Position numbers and translations under genes: made by a program
Notes under the pieces: generated by a model
Database searches by the model: none
What the model was told of the DNA's origin: nothing
Seen by the model: only the letters and a program-made list of their open reading frames with translations
Origin: Agapanthus africanus
Lineage: Eukaryota > Streptophyta > Magnoliopsida > Asparagales > Amaryllidaceae
Assembly (NCBI GenBank): GCA_030015575.1
Contig: CM057347.1
Span: 508,899,176 to 508,963,175, forward strand
Reading direction: 5' to 3'
Length of the DNA stretch: 64,000 nt
In this document: in pieces, positions 53,239 through 63,819 of the stretch
Layout: the number at the start of each line of letters is the position of its first letter
Numbering within the stretch: the stretch's first letter is position 1

Positions 53239-54421
53239 GAATGGGACGCTAATATATATGTATACATATCTAATTTATATACATCATCATAATAATCTTG
53301 CAAATATACTCACTCGGGATATATGAGATTCACTTGATATTGGATACAGGATATATAAGATTCACTTGATATTGGATACAGGATATATGAGATTCACTTG
53401 ATATTGGATACTCAGGATATATGAGATTTACAGTATATGAAAGCCAATTTGGGGGCTGATTTGAGGAAATTTGGGATTTTGATTGTCTTGATGGACTTTG
53501 TTCATACCACGAGGTCAGGATTCCGAGAGGATAACATGTTTTATCCTATACTCCGCATTTATTCTATATGCATTGCTTCATGTATTAGTTGTACCTGATA
53601 GAGTACCTTTCATGACTGTTGCATATACATATTGCCATTTATTGCTTCATGTATTAGTTGTACCTACTAGAGTACCTTTCATGACTGTTGCATACATATG
53701 ACCATTTATTGCTATTAGTTTGCATATGTTAGATTCGCGTTGTATGTGCATACTTGCGATTACCTGCATATGTTATTTGCTATTCACGAGTTGGCAACTC
53801 ACCCCCGTTGTGCCACAGTGTTTTGCAGGTTGTTCCTCAGAGTAGTCGAGGCAGGGTTTTCATCTATCCTATCATCTTTTGCAGCAGATACCGCTACGGC
53901 TTACTGTGTACAGTTTTGATATAGGTGGGTTTTGCGGTTATCCGATGTTGCTCTTTGTATATTCGTCGTACCTTGTACTCTCCATCTACCATTATCTTGT
54001 ATTGACTTAGAGACTTGATGTGAGAATGATATTGTATATTATTTTGTGACTTGGAGGTCTTTTATGCAGTTTTATTTATATCGTCTTTTATTTCTTCGCT
54101 ACGGCGTCGTATATCTGTTGTGGTGGTTGTTTTCTGCCTTTGGGCGTGTATTTGCTCCCGTTTGGGGATGCTTTACTTATATCTTTGTTGTACCCATTTT
54201 TGGGGCTAGTTTTTACAAAAGAGGTGCTGTCAAAATTTTTAAGAAAGTAAAGTTGGACTTTAAAGAATTTGGTTTGAGATTTCAAAGGTTTTAAAATTGC
54301 TGTTATCACTTACTACTTTTGATGGTTTAGATTGCTGGGTTTTCGGCTTACTTAAATTGCGTTACGCCTGTAGACGTTGCATAGTTTAAGGGCCCTCACG
54401 TGCCAATTTCGGGTCATGACA
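50694..54421. mobile_element. Solo LTR of another LTR-retrotransposon family (3728 bp)
   Basis: Starts TGTAACGCC and ends GGGTCATGACA, flanked by ATCTC on both sides (50689-50693 and 54422-54426). No primer site, polypurine tract or coding domain was found inside, so it is best read as a solo LTR. Termini of this style occur in plant Ty3/Gypsy chromovirus LTRs; the assignment is tentative and so is the orientation. It contains a TA microsatellite (53190-53236), tandem GATTCACTTGATATTGGATA units (53325-53425) and a 100-bp-spaced duplicate near 53580-53690. Confidence 0.8.
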
Positions 54422-54426
54422 ATCTC

Positions 54427-54764
54427 CGATAGTCTTTCAGGTTTTATATGAGTTGCCGTCAAGACCCTGAAGCTAGGAATATTGCCTTTACTTCGTTTGC
54501 TGGCATTGCGTCTGTTGTATCAAGACGAACATCGCGGTTGTCTCTAAGTTGTTGGTGAACCGTCGAGACTTGGAACTAGGGACTTTGCCATGGCTCCGCT
54601 GTTGGTGTCGCATCTGCATCCTGTTGGAGGAAGAACACTGGGGTGACATCGCGTCTGCTGTATCGAGACGAACGTCGAGGTGGTCTCTAGATTGTTGGTG
54701 AACCGTCGGGACCTGAAACTAGAGACTTTACCATGGCTCCATTTGGTGACGTCGTATATTCCAG
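54427..54764. other. Element 5 internal DNA after the solo LTR
   Basis: Two copies of a unit with GACGAACATCGCGG or GACGAACGTCGAGG and GTTGGTGAACCGTCG (54510-54720), related to 11860-11960 in element 2. No gene. Confidence 0.55.
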
Positions 54765-55346
54765 CAAAGACACGGACCTCTCTGCGAGTCATCTCGAATC
54801 GAGATGCTCTCGTCAAGGATGTTGATTTCCCTGAATCGAGGTATTTGCCAAGGACACTAATTTTCCTGGGGTTGAAATGAATCAAGGTACTCCTGCAAAG
54901 ACACTGATTTCTCTGCGGGTCGACGCGAATCGAGATACTCTCGTCAAGGAAGCTGATTTCCCTGAATCGAGGTATTTGCCAAGGACGCTGATTTCCTCGG
55001 AGTTGAGACGAATCGAGGTATTCCTGCAAAGACACTGATTTCTCTGTGGGTCGACGCAAATCAAGATGCTCTCGTCAAGGACGTTGATTTCCCTGAATCG
55101 AGGTATTAAGGACGCTGATTTCCTTGGAGTTGAGACGAATCGAAGTATTCCTGCAAAGACACTGATTTCCTTGCGGGTCGACACGAATCGAGATGCTCTC
55201 GTCAAGGACGCTGATTTCCCTGAATCGAGGTTTTTGCCAAGGACACTGATTTCCCTGGGGATTGAGACGAATTGAGGTATTCCTGCAAAGACATTGATTT
55301 CCTTGCGGGTCGACGCGAATCAAGATGCTCTCGTCAAGGACGTTGA
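54765..55346. repeat. Tandem repeat, about 129-bp unit, about 4.5 copies
   Basis: GCAAAGACACTGATTTC recurs at about 54896, 55027, 55155 and 55283 (spacing 131, 128, 128 bp). Within the unit, GATTTCCCTGAATCGAGG and GAGACGAATCGAGG alternate. The minus-strand frames across it (repeating RNQCLCR) are by-products. Confidence 0.85.
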
Positions 55347-55929
55347 TGTTCTCCGCCGAAAACGGAGACGCGACAGCGTAGGTTCGTCTAGCCTGAATTT
55401 CGGGGCAGATGCTATTTGGTGCTATCCGTCCACCTCTCCAAAGATGCCAAGCTGATTTATGACACCGTGTATCAAAGGTTTAGACGGATGCGGCCGATGT
55501 AGCAGACTTCGTCAGATTCCCCCTCGTTGAGGGGTTTTTGATTGTGGGGACGTCTTCCCTGCAGGCGTAAGCCCCTGCAGTTAATTACGCTACCGCATCG
55601 CGGTAACCACTTTCTCCTTCTCCAGATGGTCACTTCGTGTCGTGGGTGTTTGTTTTGTTTTTGGTTGCCCGTGGATTGTATACGGAGACTAATTTATGCT
55701 GTCGCCCGTAGGGCGTGGATTAGTCCAAATCCGTATCTTCTTAGATTTGGGTTTGGGGTTGGGTTTAAGGATACGTTAGTCTCATTTGAGACTAAAATCA
55801 ACTTAAACGTTTGTTAAGGATACGTTAGTCTAATTTTTGGACTAAGATCAACTCAACGGGATCATTTAGATCCAACAAAAGAGCATTTGGGCTCTATTGT
55901 TTAGTTTAGGGACTTTTGCGATCCATAAT

Positions 55930-56216
55930 TAGTTTAAGAACGTTACGGTCCAAGGTTAAGGACATCATAGTCCATGGGCTTAAGGACCCCACAGTCCGAG
56001 GTTAAGGACATCATAGTCCATGAGTTTAAGAACCCCACAGTCCATAGTTTAAAGACGTCATAGTCTATAAAGTTTAAGGACATCATAGTCCATGAGTTTA
56101 AGGACCCCACAGTCCATGGAATGTTTGGTTGTCGGGACCCATCGCCTCTCTGAAGACGTTGAAAGATTACAACGAAAAATATCAGAGGAGTAAAGAGATG
56201 TACCCTTGAACCAATT
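55930..56216. repeat. Short minisatellite plus nested-hairpin module, element 3 LTR
   Basis: About eight GGAC-N6-GTCC monomers, then the module with CTCTGA/TCAGAG and CGTTG; the 3' inner arm is CAACG. Confidence 0.8.
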
Positions 56217-57568
56217 TTGGTTGAGAGCTCCGTAGTCCAATTTGAGACTAAGATCAAAAGATTTGTGAGCATATGGGCTCAGTTAATCTGAATTAAGGAC
56301 TTATGGCCAATCTTGGGCTAAGTGCAATCAAGTTAAAATGTTTAACATTTATTTTAGGCTGTTGAGCATTTATTTGGGTTTGGCCCTTTTAACAATGCTG
56401 AGCATTAATTTGGATTCTGACATTATTTCTGTCTTTTTGTTGAATACTGGGCATTCATCATACCTTTGGGGCTTATTAAAGAACAATTTATGTTCTATCA
56501 GCGCAGCACATGGTGCGTTTGGCGCTTTGCGTTAGCCAAAGAGCGCAGTGCGCTTCTGCCGAGTAGCGCACACGTGAGGGACACGTGGTGTGCTTGGCGC
56601 TGAGCGTCGGTCTATGAGCGCATTGCGCTGATTTATGAGCGCAAAGCGCTATTAGTTTAGTGGCGCACACGTGAGGAGCACGTGATGCGCTTGGCGCTGA
56701 GCGCCATTCCATGGGCGCAAAGCGCTAGTCCAAGAGCGCAGAGCGCTAACTGTTAAGTGGCGCATACGTGAAGAGCACGTAGTGCGCTTGGCGCTGAGCG
56801 CCATTCCATGAGCGCAAAGCGCTAGTCCAAAAGCGCATAGCGCTAACTGTTAAGTGGCGCACACATGAGGAGCACGTGGTGCGCTTGGCGCTGAGCGCCA
56901 TTCCATGAGCGCAAAGCGCTAGTGCAAGAGCGCAGAGCGCTAACTGTTAAGTGGCGCACACGTGAGGAGCGCGTGGTGCGTTTGGCGCTGAGCGCCATTC
57001 CATGAGCGCAAAGCTCTAGTCCAAGAGCGTAGAGCGCTAATTTATGAGCGCAAAGCGCTATCTGATCAACTTTATGATCTGAGAAATAAATTCTCGTTTA
57101 TGAGAGACTTTGTCTCAGGATTCCAAGAACAAAAGTTCTTGCTTTATAGGAGATGCTTCAATCTCTTGTATTGATGAAAGGCTTTGCCTTTATGGATCTA
57201 TGATCCTTAAGAGAATTGAATTATTCTCCTCCCCCCCTTTTATAATGAGATGTTCATGATCTCTTTGTATAAAAGACCTTCGTCTTGTAGATCTATGATC
57301 TATGAGAAAAATTATGTTCTTCTTTTTATTTTATGATGGGATTCTTTGATCTCTTTGTGAAAGACCTTGGCCTTGTAGATCTATGATCTTTAAAGAAGTG
57401 AATTCTTCTTTTTAATTATGAGATGATTTCATCTCTCGGTTCATTTTTTTACCTTGAAGAAACTCTTCTTTTTCTGAGAGCTTGGCTCTTCTTTCTGAGA
57501 TCTCTCAAAGCTTATGGGGGGGTTCCTCTATTTGTTTCTGTATATCAAAGACTTGAAGTCTTGGGGCC

Positions 57569-57576
57569 TTTATATA
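57569..57576 (-). promoter_or_regulatory. Sense LTR TATA box of element 3
   Basis: TATATAAA on the minus strand in the context CCCTATATAAAGGCC, the same as in element 2. Confidence 0.68.
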
Positions 57577-58221
57577 GGGCAAGCTGATCATTTCAATCAG
57601 TTAAGGAGATCTTTTCTCCAATTGATTTGGGGAATTTCCCATCGTTGGATCTTTGATCCAAGGGCTTCTGATTTACAAAAGGCAATCTTCTTGTTTTTAA
57701 CAAGATTAGGGAATTTCCTCTAAACAGAATTTATTCTGTGTTTTTGGTGATTTTTAATCACCATTGGATCATTGATCCAACAGTGCTCTAATTTACAGAG
57801 CACAATCTTTTTGTTTGGAAAGATTTTAAGGAATCTTTCCTTAACAGAATTTAATTCTGATTAATTGATGAGTTATCATCTTTATTAGATCTCTGATCTG
57901 ACGGTGAGGAGCTTTTAGTTCCAGCGCTAGCGCACCCGTGCTTTGCATGTGGTGCGCTGCTTAGAGGGCAGCGCACTTAGCGCTAGCGCACCCGTGCTTT
58001 GCACGTGGTGCGCTGCTTAGAGGGCAACGCACTTAGCGCTAGCGCACACGTGCTTTGCACGTGGTGCACTGCTTAGGGCGCAGCGCACTTGGCGCTAGCG
58101 CACACGTGCTTTGCATGTGGTGCACTGCTTAGGGCGCAGCGCACTTGGCGTTACTTCTGAAGCGTTGCTTCCTTTCAAAATTTGAATTTTGAATAGAGCT
58201 TTGCTCTGATTAGGGGAAACA

Positions 58222-58235
58222 AATGCCCTCCCACC
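58222..58235 (-). other. Polypurine tract of element 3
   Basis: On the minus strand GGTGGGAGGGCATT abuts the LTR terminus TGTTTCCCC. It shows that the DNA to the right is internal to element 3. Confidence 0.82.
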
Positions 58236-58325
58236 ATTGCGCTCACGAGGCCCACATGTGAGTGCAGCGGTGGCAACATCTACGCCCTTGGATCAACTCA
58301 GAAGTTGAAACGGCATCTCAGTGCC

Positions 58326-58333
58326 TATAAATA
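58326..58333 (+). promoter_or_regulatory. Antisense cassette TATA box (TATAAATA), element 3
   Basis: GCCTATAAATAGGACC, identical in its core to 8680-8687 and at the same distance from the polypurine tract. It drives rightward transcription into the PMD gene, opposite to gag-pol. Confidence 0.78.
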
Positions 58334-58457
58334 GGACCTTCGGTCCTTAGGATGATTTCTGTTTATCTTCTTCCTTCTGAGAATTTTTATTCTCTTGCAG
58401 AGCATAGCTCTTTGGCTTAAGAACTTTCTTAAGGACAGAACTCTGTCAAAATCTTAG

Positions 58458-59112
58458 GTAAAGATTAAATCTTTGAGTAGATCATTTAATAATCTAGGGT
58501 TTCACCTATTAACAGAGCTTTGCTCTTCATAGATCTTAGATCTAAAAAAATGTTATTAGGGTTTTACTTATTAACAGAGCTTTGCTCTTCATAGATCTTA
58601 GATCTAAAGAAAACCTTTTGAGGGCTTCTTACCCATTAACAGAGCTTTGATCTCTTGAATAACAGAGATTTGTTAATCTCTTATGAAGAACTCTCAGAGT
58701 TTGTTCATGGATCTTGAAGATCTCAGAATTTTAATTTTAAAAAATTTTATTTCAATTTTTCTGATGGGTTATTCCATCATTTTTACAGAGCCAGGCTCTT
58801 GAGGAATTTTTATTCCTTCATCATTAGAGTCTGACAAATGTCACTCTGTCACATAGCACTGCTCTCAATGGGAGATTTACTCCCTGGCCCGAGGAATTCT
58901 CATTGAATAAGAATCAATTGAGGATTTCCTCATTTAATGACAGTCTCATCAAATGATGAGGTTGTTTTATTAATGATACAATGTCATCTGGATTATTTGG
59001 GTCCCCTTTGGTCCCTTTTCACTGCATTGCAGTGTGGTACCGATTTAAAGCACCTAGTGACAGAACTTAAATTGTAGCATTGGCGGCTGAAAATTTGTTC
59101 TTTTCTACGCAG
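58458..59112 (+). other. Predicted 5' UTR intron of the PMD gene
   Basis: Donor ATCTTAG|GTAAAG and acceptor TTCTACGCAG, five bases before ATG 59118. The same architecture is in element 2 (8801-9301). The interior has the same short inverted repeats (AACAGAGCTTTGCTCTT and others). Confidence 0.65.
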
Positions 59113-59117
59113 GTACT

Positions 59118-60190
59118 ATGTCTTTCAACACTTCTTTCCCGTTCGTCCGCTCAGAAGGCGGATTCCTCGAAGCACTCGTAGACCGAGAGGTTCTTGCGCT
59201 AATCAAAGACCATGACCCTGAGCACAAGAATCTTCATCTATGGGGTAGATAGTACAATCAAATTATCAGAGGCCGCCGGAGCTTTTCTTGTGCGACACCC
59301 TCGGAGCCTATCTCTGTGATCCCTTATGCAGATGCACCCCCGATAAGCTATACTGTGGAGGAAGTGAATTGGACTTCAGAAGGTCTCCTTCGGCCTTCTA
59401 TGGCCGCAATACTCGTGCAGCCGCCGGTAGCTTTGGACACTCTAGGCCGGCGCATATGCCAGGGTGAATCGCGCCCTTGGGGACAGCTATACAACATAGG
59501 ACTAACTCCCCGTCACCCGGCCGGATACCTGCAGTGGGCTCGATATATCTTATCGGCGAAGAAGTCACAGTTGCTGAAGCTCGGATTGTACCCTGCGATC
59601 TACGCTTCCTTGTTCCAGTATTCTGCACTTCCTACATGGTGGATCAAGGCGTTTCTAGAGCAATGGAACATTCTGACCCACACCTTCCTCTTATTGGATC
59701 GAGAAGTCTCCATTTCCTTAGAGGAATTTGCCGAGGTCTCTGGTTTACCCGTTAGGGGAGAGCATTATGAAGAGCTGCTTCCTCCGGATGAGTATATTTT
59801 TGCCACCAAATCAGTGGTAATGGGTCTTACCCCAGAGAACTCCATTCAACACCAGTTCCCAAGTTTGATAAAGGTGTTGAATATGTATTAGAGCATCTTT
59901 CTCGAATCCGGAGGCCGCGGGGTTACTTTTTCGGATTTTATCGCTCGTTTTCTCCATACAGAAGTTTTATCGTGACAAGGTGAAAAGTTTGCCAAACTTG
60001 ATGATCCTTTCGGCTTTGGCTTGGATCGCCGGCCAATATTGGAAGCCGATCAAAAGGGTTTATTTCTTCCCAACGTCGCGATCGTCTTCTTTTCGGAAAT
60101 TGCCGCTCCGGGCATCGATGAGGAAGCATTCTTTCTAGGGTTCCTTGGTTATGGTTAAGCTGGTTCGCGCTTCTCATGCACCCTCACTAG
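59118..60190 (+). pseudogene. PMD gene, exon 2 first part (N-terminal half of the domain)
   Basis: Seen: from ATG 59118 (MSFNTSFPFVRSEGG) the frame runs to a TAG at 59250-59252 and continues in frame to 59891. It contains WWIKAFLEQWN, ISLEEFAEVSGLPVRG and LLPPDEYIF, the signature of the plant mobile domain (PF10536 type; short helix, then V/I-S/T-L-E-x-V/F-A and GLPV-x-G). After a second in-frame TAG (59889-59891) and a TGA, domain-like sequence (FSDFIARFLHTEV, KLDDPFGFG, FFSEIAAPGIDEEAFF) continues before a frameshift near 60130-60160. Known: PMD proteins in Arabidopsis (MAIN, MAIL1) act in the nucleus in gene and transposon silencing, and PMDs also occur in transposons. This copy is disrupted by about three stops and one shift. 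The start is set by the splice acceptor. Confidence 0.78.
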
Positions 60191-61412
60191 ATGAGGCCGT
60201 CTGTCTTCTACCCCGCGCATCGAATGGTTGCTGGGATACAAGTGGCCGTCGGGATCACTGGGTTAGCCCACTTGTATCACGGCCTCAGCTTGGCAGCGGA
60301 TACTACTGAGCCAGGGGTGCAGCCTGCCAACTTCTCAATGCATTATTTCACCTCATGGCTCGAGTTGCACGTGCTTGGCGTCTTCGGTATCTACAGAAGA
60401 CCTTCCTTTTATGACAGATGTAAGTTCCCTCGAATAATGCGGCTGGTCGACGTATCCATCGTAAATCCGACACCGCGGGAAGCTAGGGGTTTGCTCCTTC
60501 GTCCACGCACGGTTGGAGATGGTATGTCCTTCACCGATAAAATTTTGACCGTCAGCCAGGAATCTACAAAAACGGTGCTGTCATTGCAGGACATTTTTAA
60601 AGACGGGGCATCTGTGTTGAAAGCTCGAGAGATTCTTCATCTGTACTCCATCAAGCCGGTCTTTCTCGTATTTAGGCAGAATGATGCGGCGTTTTTTATG
60701 AGATACAATATGCATCGTTTCGCCCAGCAGCTAAGCTATAATCAGGGCATCCCGCTTGAGGCTTTCTTGGCAGAACCTGCTGCTACCGAAGAGGGTATAC
60801 GCAGCGCGCTGCATCATTTTATGCGCCTGAACACAGGGTCCAACTTCTTCATTAGTGAACCGAGCTATGTTCCGAAGGCCCTGAATGTGTATGTGGCATG
60901 GTATCAACATTCGATGGGCGTCGTCATTAGGGAGAAGAAGCGATTGCTGCTTGATCGCAAGGGCACCGCTCCGACTGGTAACCCCGTTGTTCCTTTAAAG
61001 CGACGGACCATTATCCGTCCTCCCTTGAGGGAAGTTGCTGCGGCTGTGGCGCCACGGGATACACCTGAGCTACCGCTACCGCGTGCTCCTGTTGTAGTGG
61101 AAGCTGTGGCGTCTCCTGAGTCCGACTTAGGTGCGGAGATCGGGACTCACCGCCCGAAGTTGCCCGCTAAATGCAAGCTTGTGTTACCGGCGGCCAGTAC
61201 TCGCTCGCAGAAGAAGAAGAAGAAGTCGATTCTTTCTGCCGACGTTGTACTCGGCCAGGAGCCTCATGCTCCTTATAGCGAGGGCCTGAGCGAATATGGG
61301 ACCAATGAGGGTCTATTCATGGCACCAGATGATACTGATCTGGAAGCTGCCATCGCAGCTTCCGAGCGTCTAGCTAGCCACAAAGCAGGACTAATCATCC
61401 TTGCTGAGTCAG
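60191..61412 (+). pseudogene. PMD gene, exon 2 second part and Pro/Ala-rich linker
   Basis: Seen: open for over 400 residues. The first third fits the C-terminal half of a plant mobile domain (VGITGLAHLYHGLSLAA, MHYFTSWLELHVLGVFGIYR). It is followed by a region of similar helical character (LHHFMRLNTGSNFF, YVPKALNVYVAWYQ) and then a Pro/Ala/Val-rich, Lys-containing linker (KKKKKS near residue 340). A donor CAG|GTAATC at 61413 ends the exon; codons after it in the same frame are intronic. The Met at 60191 is internal, not a true start. Confidence 0.75.
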
Positions 61413-61488
61413 GTAATCTTCAGTCACATCTTTTTTGTTGTTATGTTTTTTTTTTATCATGCCTTGACTAACACTTCGTCTTTAACAG

Positions 61489-62895
61489 GCATCTCCACTG
61501 AAGAGGCCCTCACGGCTTCCCTCAAGACTTTTGAGGAGGAGGAGAGGCTTCGCACTTCGCTGGGCATTGGTATATTTCGGCTCATTGTGCCTTCACTCGC
61601 CTTTCTTATGGATAATCTAACCCCTTTTTCATCTTATTGCAGGGACTATCTCGACTCAGGTCATGCCCAGTACAGTGCCAATCCCGCAGGGTGATGCGGA
61701 GATGCTTCCAGGGCCAGCTATTAAAGTCCCGGCCTCCTCAGCATTGCCAAAAGAGGCTTTACTTAAGCAACCGATGACGGACGCCATAACGGCTCCAAAG
61801 ATAACTTCTGGCATGGACGATGATGTCCCCTTGACGGAGGTCTTAAGAAGATCAGCTCTCACGGCCCGGACGGAAAGGAAGCGCAGGAGGCGTGCAGCAA
61901 GGGAACGTAACACCACCCTAGCCGCGGGTGCAATCTCGAGCGCTGCTACCCTTGTCCTCGCTTCTTCAGAAGGTGTTTCGGCCGCCCTGTCTACCGCTCA
62001 CAGACAGGCGGCGCGTGCGGCTTGGGAAGCAATTGAAAGACCGACTCAAGGTATCGTAACACTGAGTTCTTTTGTCAAAGTTTTAATCTTCAAATTCTCA
62101 TATGTCCTATCCTGCAGGGCCGAGTCTTGATGAGGAAGTGGTAGGTGAGATGGCGGCAACCACTGAGCCTGAACTAGCCACTCTTTCTCAAGAGTCTGGA
62201 ACTGCCCCAATTGCTACTCTTTCCCCTTGCGGTTCCTTGCCGTTGCCGGGCGCTATGAGTATCACGACGATTCTCGTGGAATCGGGGGATGAAGCTACGG
62301 GCGGTGAAACCATTCCGATGGAGGAGGGTGAAGCAGTCGTTGCACCCAGTGACGCCCTTGTCGCGGTTTCGACCGGTGACTCACCAGGTAGATTTTGGGT
62401 CATTGCTTTCTTTTTCATTCTGCAATCCTTTTCAATCTCTTCTGACAGTATTTCTCTCGTTTCTAATGCAGGTATGGCGAGCGTTGAGGTTGTGCCACTC
62501 GAGGAAGTATCGCCAGTTGCTGCTTTGACGGTGGCTTCCCCTTTGTCATCTCTCGTATCCTCCCAAATGCTGGAAAGTAGGGGTTTGTGACTTATCGGTT
62601 TCATTGTAGGCAATATACTTTATGTACTGACATTGCATTACTACATCCTTGCAGGAGTCTTTTTTGATCATCTATATCAGGTGCTGCACCCGCATTTCTC
62701 CTTCCAGTCGGAGACTGCTTCATCTAGTGGTGTTGGTGAGTACAGCCTCTAGCTAATATCTTTTTTTTTTCTTTTACGGGCAGCCAAGTCGTTGTTAATT
62801 CTTTTTTGTTTTGACTACAGCACTACAGATTGAAGGAGGAGATGAAAGAATAGTTGCGCCACCGGTACTCCCGGCCTTGCCACCTGCCGCAGCCG
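61489..62895 (+). pseudogene. PMD gene, six short exons of the linker region
   Basis: Predicted exons: 61489-61569, 61643-62050, 62118-62387, 62472-62576, 62655-62735, 62821-62895. All introns are 67-85 bp, T-rich, start GT and end AG (acceptors such as TTTAACAG, ATTGCAG, CCTGCAG, AATGCAG, CTTGCAG, CTACAG). Joining them keeps one open frame; every junction is phase 1. The exons encode Ala/Pro/Ser/Glu-rich low-complexity protein with one basic patch (RTERKRRRRAARER, exon at 61643). This looks like a disordered linker. There is no transcript evidence, and the 62576 donor (GAAA|GTAGGG) is the weakest. Confidence 0.65.
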
Positions 62896-62968
62896 GTATA
62901 GTAAACCCCATTGTTCATGTATATTCTCTATTTCTTGAACCGTCATTTGACTCTGATTTGTTTTGCAG

Positions 62969-63602
62969 CAGTGACACCGACTTCAGCTTCGTTCGAGTCT
63001 CGAATCATAATGCCAGCGGGCCCCTTTTCCAGACGTCCATCTTCAAAAGGCGTTGTGACCAGTCTGCGTATGTTGAGCGATTCCATTGAAGAGCTTGACG
63101 CGGAGATCCCTGCCCTCGCTGCAGATTTTTTGCTGCTGAAATTAATCGTATGCTGGCGACGCTCGTGAACTTCCATAGTGAGGGCGTCATTGAGTCTTGG
63201 GTTAATCACTGCAGGAAAATTGAGGCCTGCCTGCATGAGCTTGAGCTCGGACATCCCACTCCCGAGATCCTGGCTGTGAACTCCCAACGGGCTACGTGGG
63301 TCGAGCAGAGCACTCCCTACTTCCGCCATCTTGAACAAGAAGCGGCCTTAAAGCATAAGGAGTGTGAAGAGACTTCAAGCGAATCTGCCCGGCTGCACGC
63401 TCAAGTTGATGAAAATGTTGTACAGCTGAAAGCTATCTTTGAGGGCCTTCTACGATGTATTTCTGACGGGCTAACGTTGAGGCAGAAGCTCGACCTCATC
63501 GAGCGAGATGCGCAAAGTCGTGGGGCAGCTCAGCGGGTCATTGATGAGCAACTTTCATCTTATTTGCAGCAACGGGCTCAGGTTGAAACGAGTTGGCCAT
63601 GA
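62969..63602 (+). pseudogene. PMD gene, last exon: coiled-coil C-terminus
   Basis: The exon starts at 62969 after TTTTGCAG and continues the frame (AVTPTSASFESRI). Near 63122-63132, a run of six T, the frame shifts by one; the downstream frame (INRMLATLVNFH) stays open to the TGA at 63600. It is rich in Glu, Gln, Leu and Lys with heptad-like spacing (LHAQVDENVVQLKAIFEGLL, RQKLDLIERDA), a likely coiled coil. Such a tail suggests oligomerisation. The frameshift makes this copy defective. Confidence 0.65.
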
Positions 63603-63706
63603 CAGCTGACCGTGAAAAGGGGCTGATGGGAGTGCGAGAGCAGCTGATTAGTTTATTGAAAACGCTTCCCGCCTAATAGTTGTTTTTGTATCATTTGTAA
63701 TTTTTG

Positions 63707-63774
63707 AATAAAATGTATCCATTTTTTATCCTTTCATATGATGTAACTTGTACCCAATTGAACTTATAAATAAA
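63707..63774 (+). terminator. Poly(A) signals of the PMD gene
   Basis: AATAAA at 63707-63712 and 63769-63774, about 105 and 170 bp after the stop, in AT-rich DNA. They fit a plant 3' end for the rightward transcript. Confidence 0.6.
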
Positions 63775-63819
63775 AGAAACATTTCTTTCGTACTATCTTG
63801 TGTTATCTCTTGCTTTCTT

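Larger units (their letters stand above)
55347..58221 (-). repeat. Element 3, 3' LTR (2875 bp)
   Basis: Starts TGTTCTCCGCCG, ends GGGGAAACA and is followed by a polypurine tract. It is of the same GCGC type as element 2. It holds a short minisatellite (55930-56125), the nested-hairpin module (56127-56216), four GCGC-rich units of about 97 bp (56655-57060), dense short inverted repeats (57060-57880) and four units of about 62 bp with GCGCTAGCGCAC (57920-58150). The base 5-mer before it is GTTGA; the partner lies outside the window. Confidence 0.9.

Noticed and set aside
54544..55323. Minus-strand frames with RNQCLCR repeats
   Set aside because: Translation of the 129-bp tandem repeat; several frames are open at once, which is typical of such repeats.
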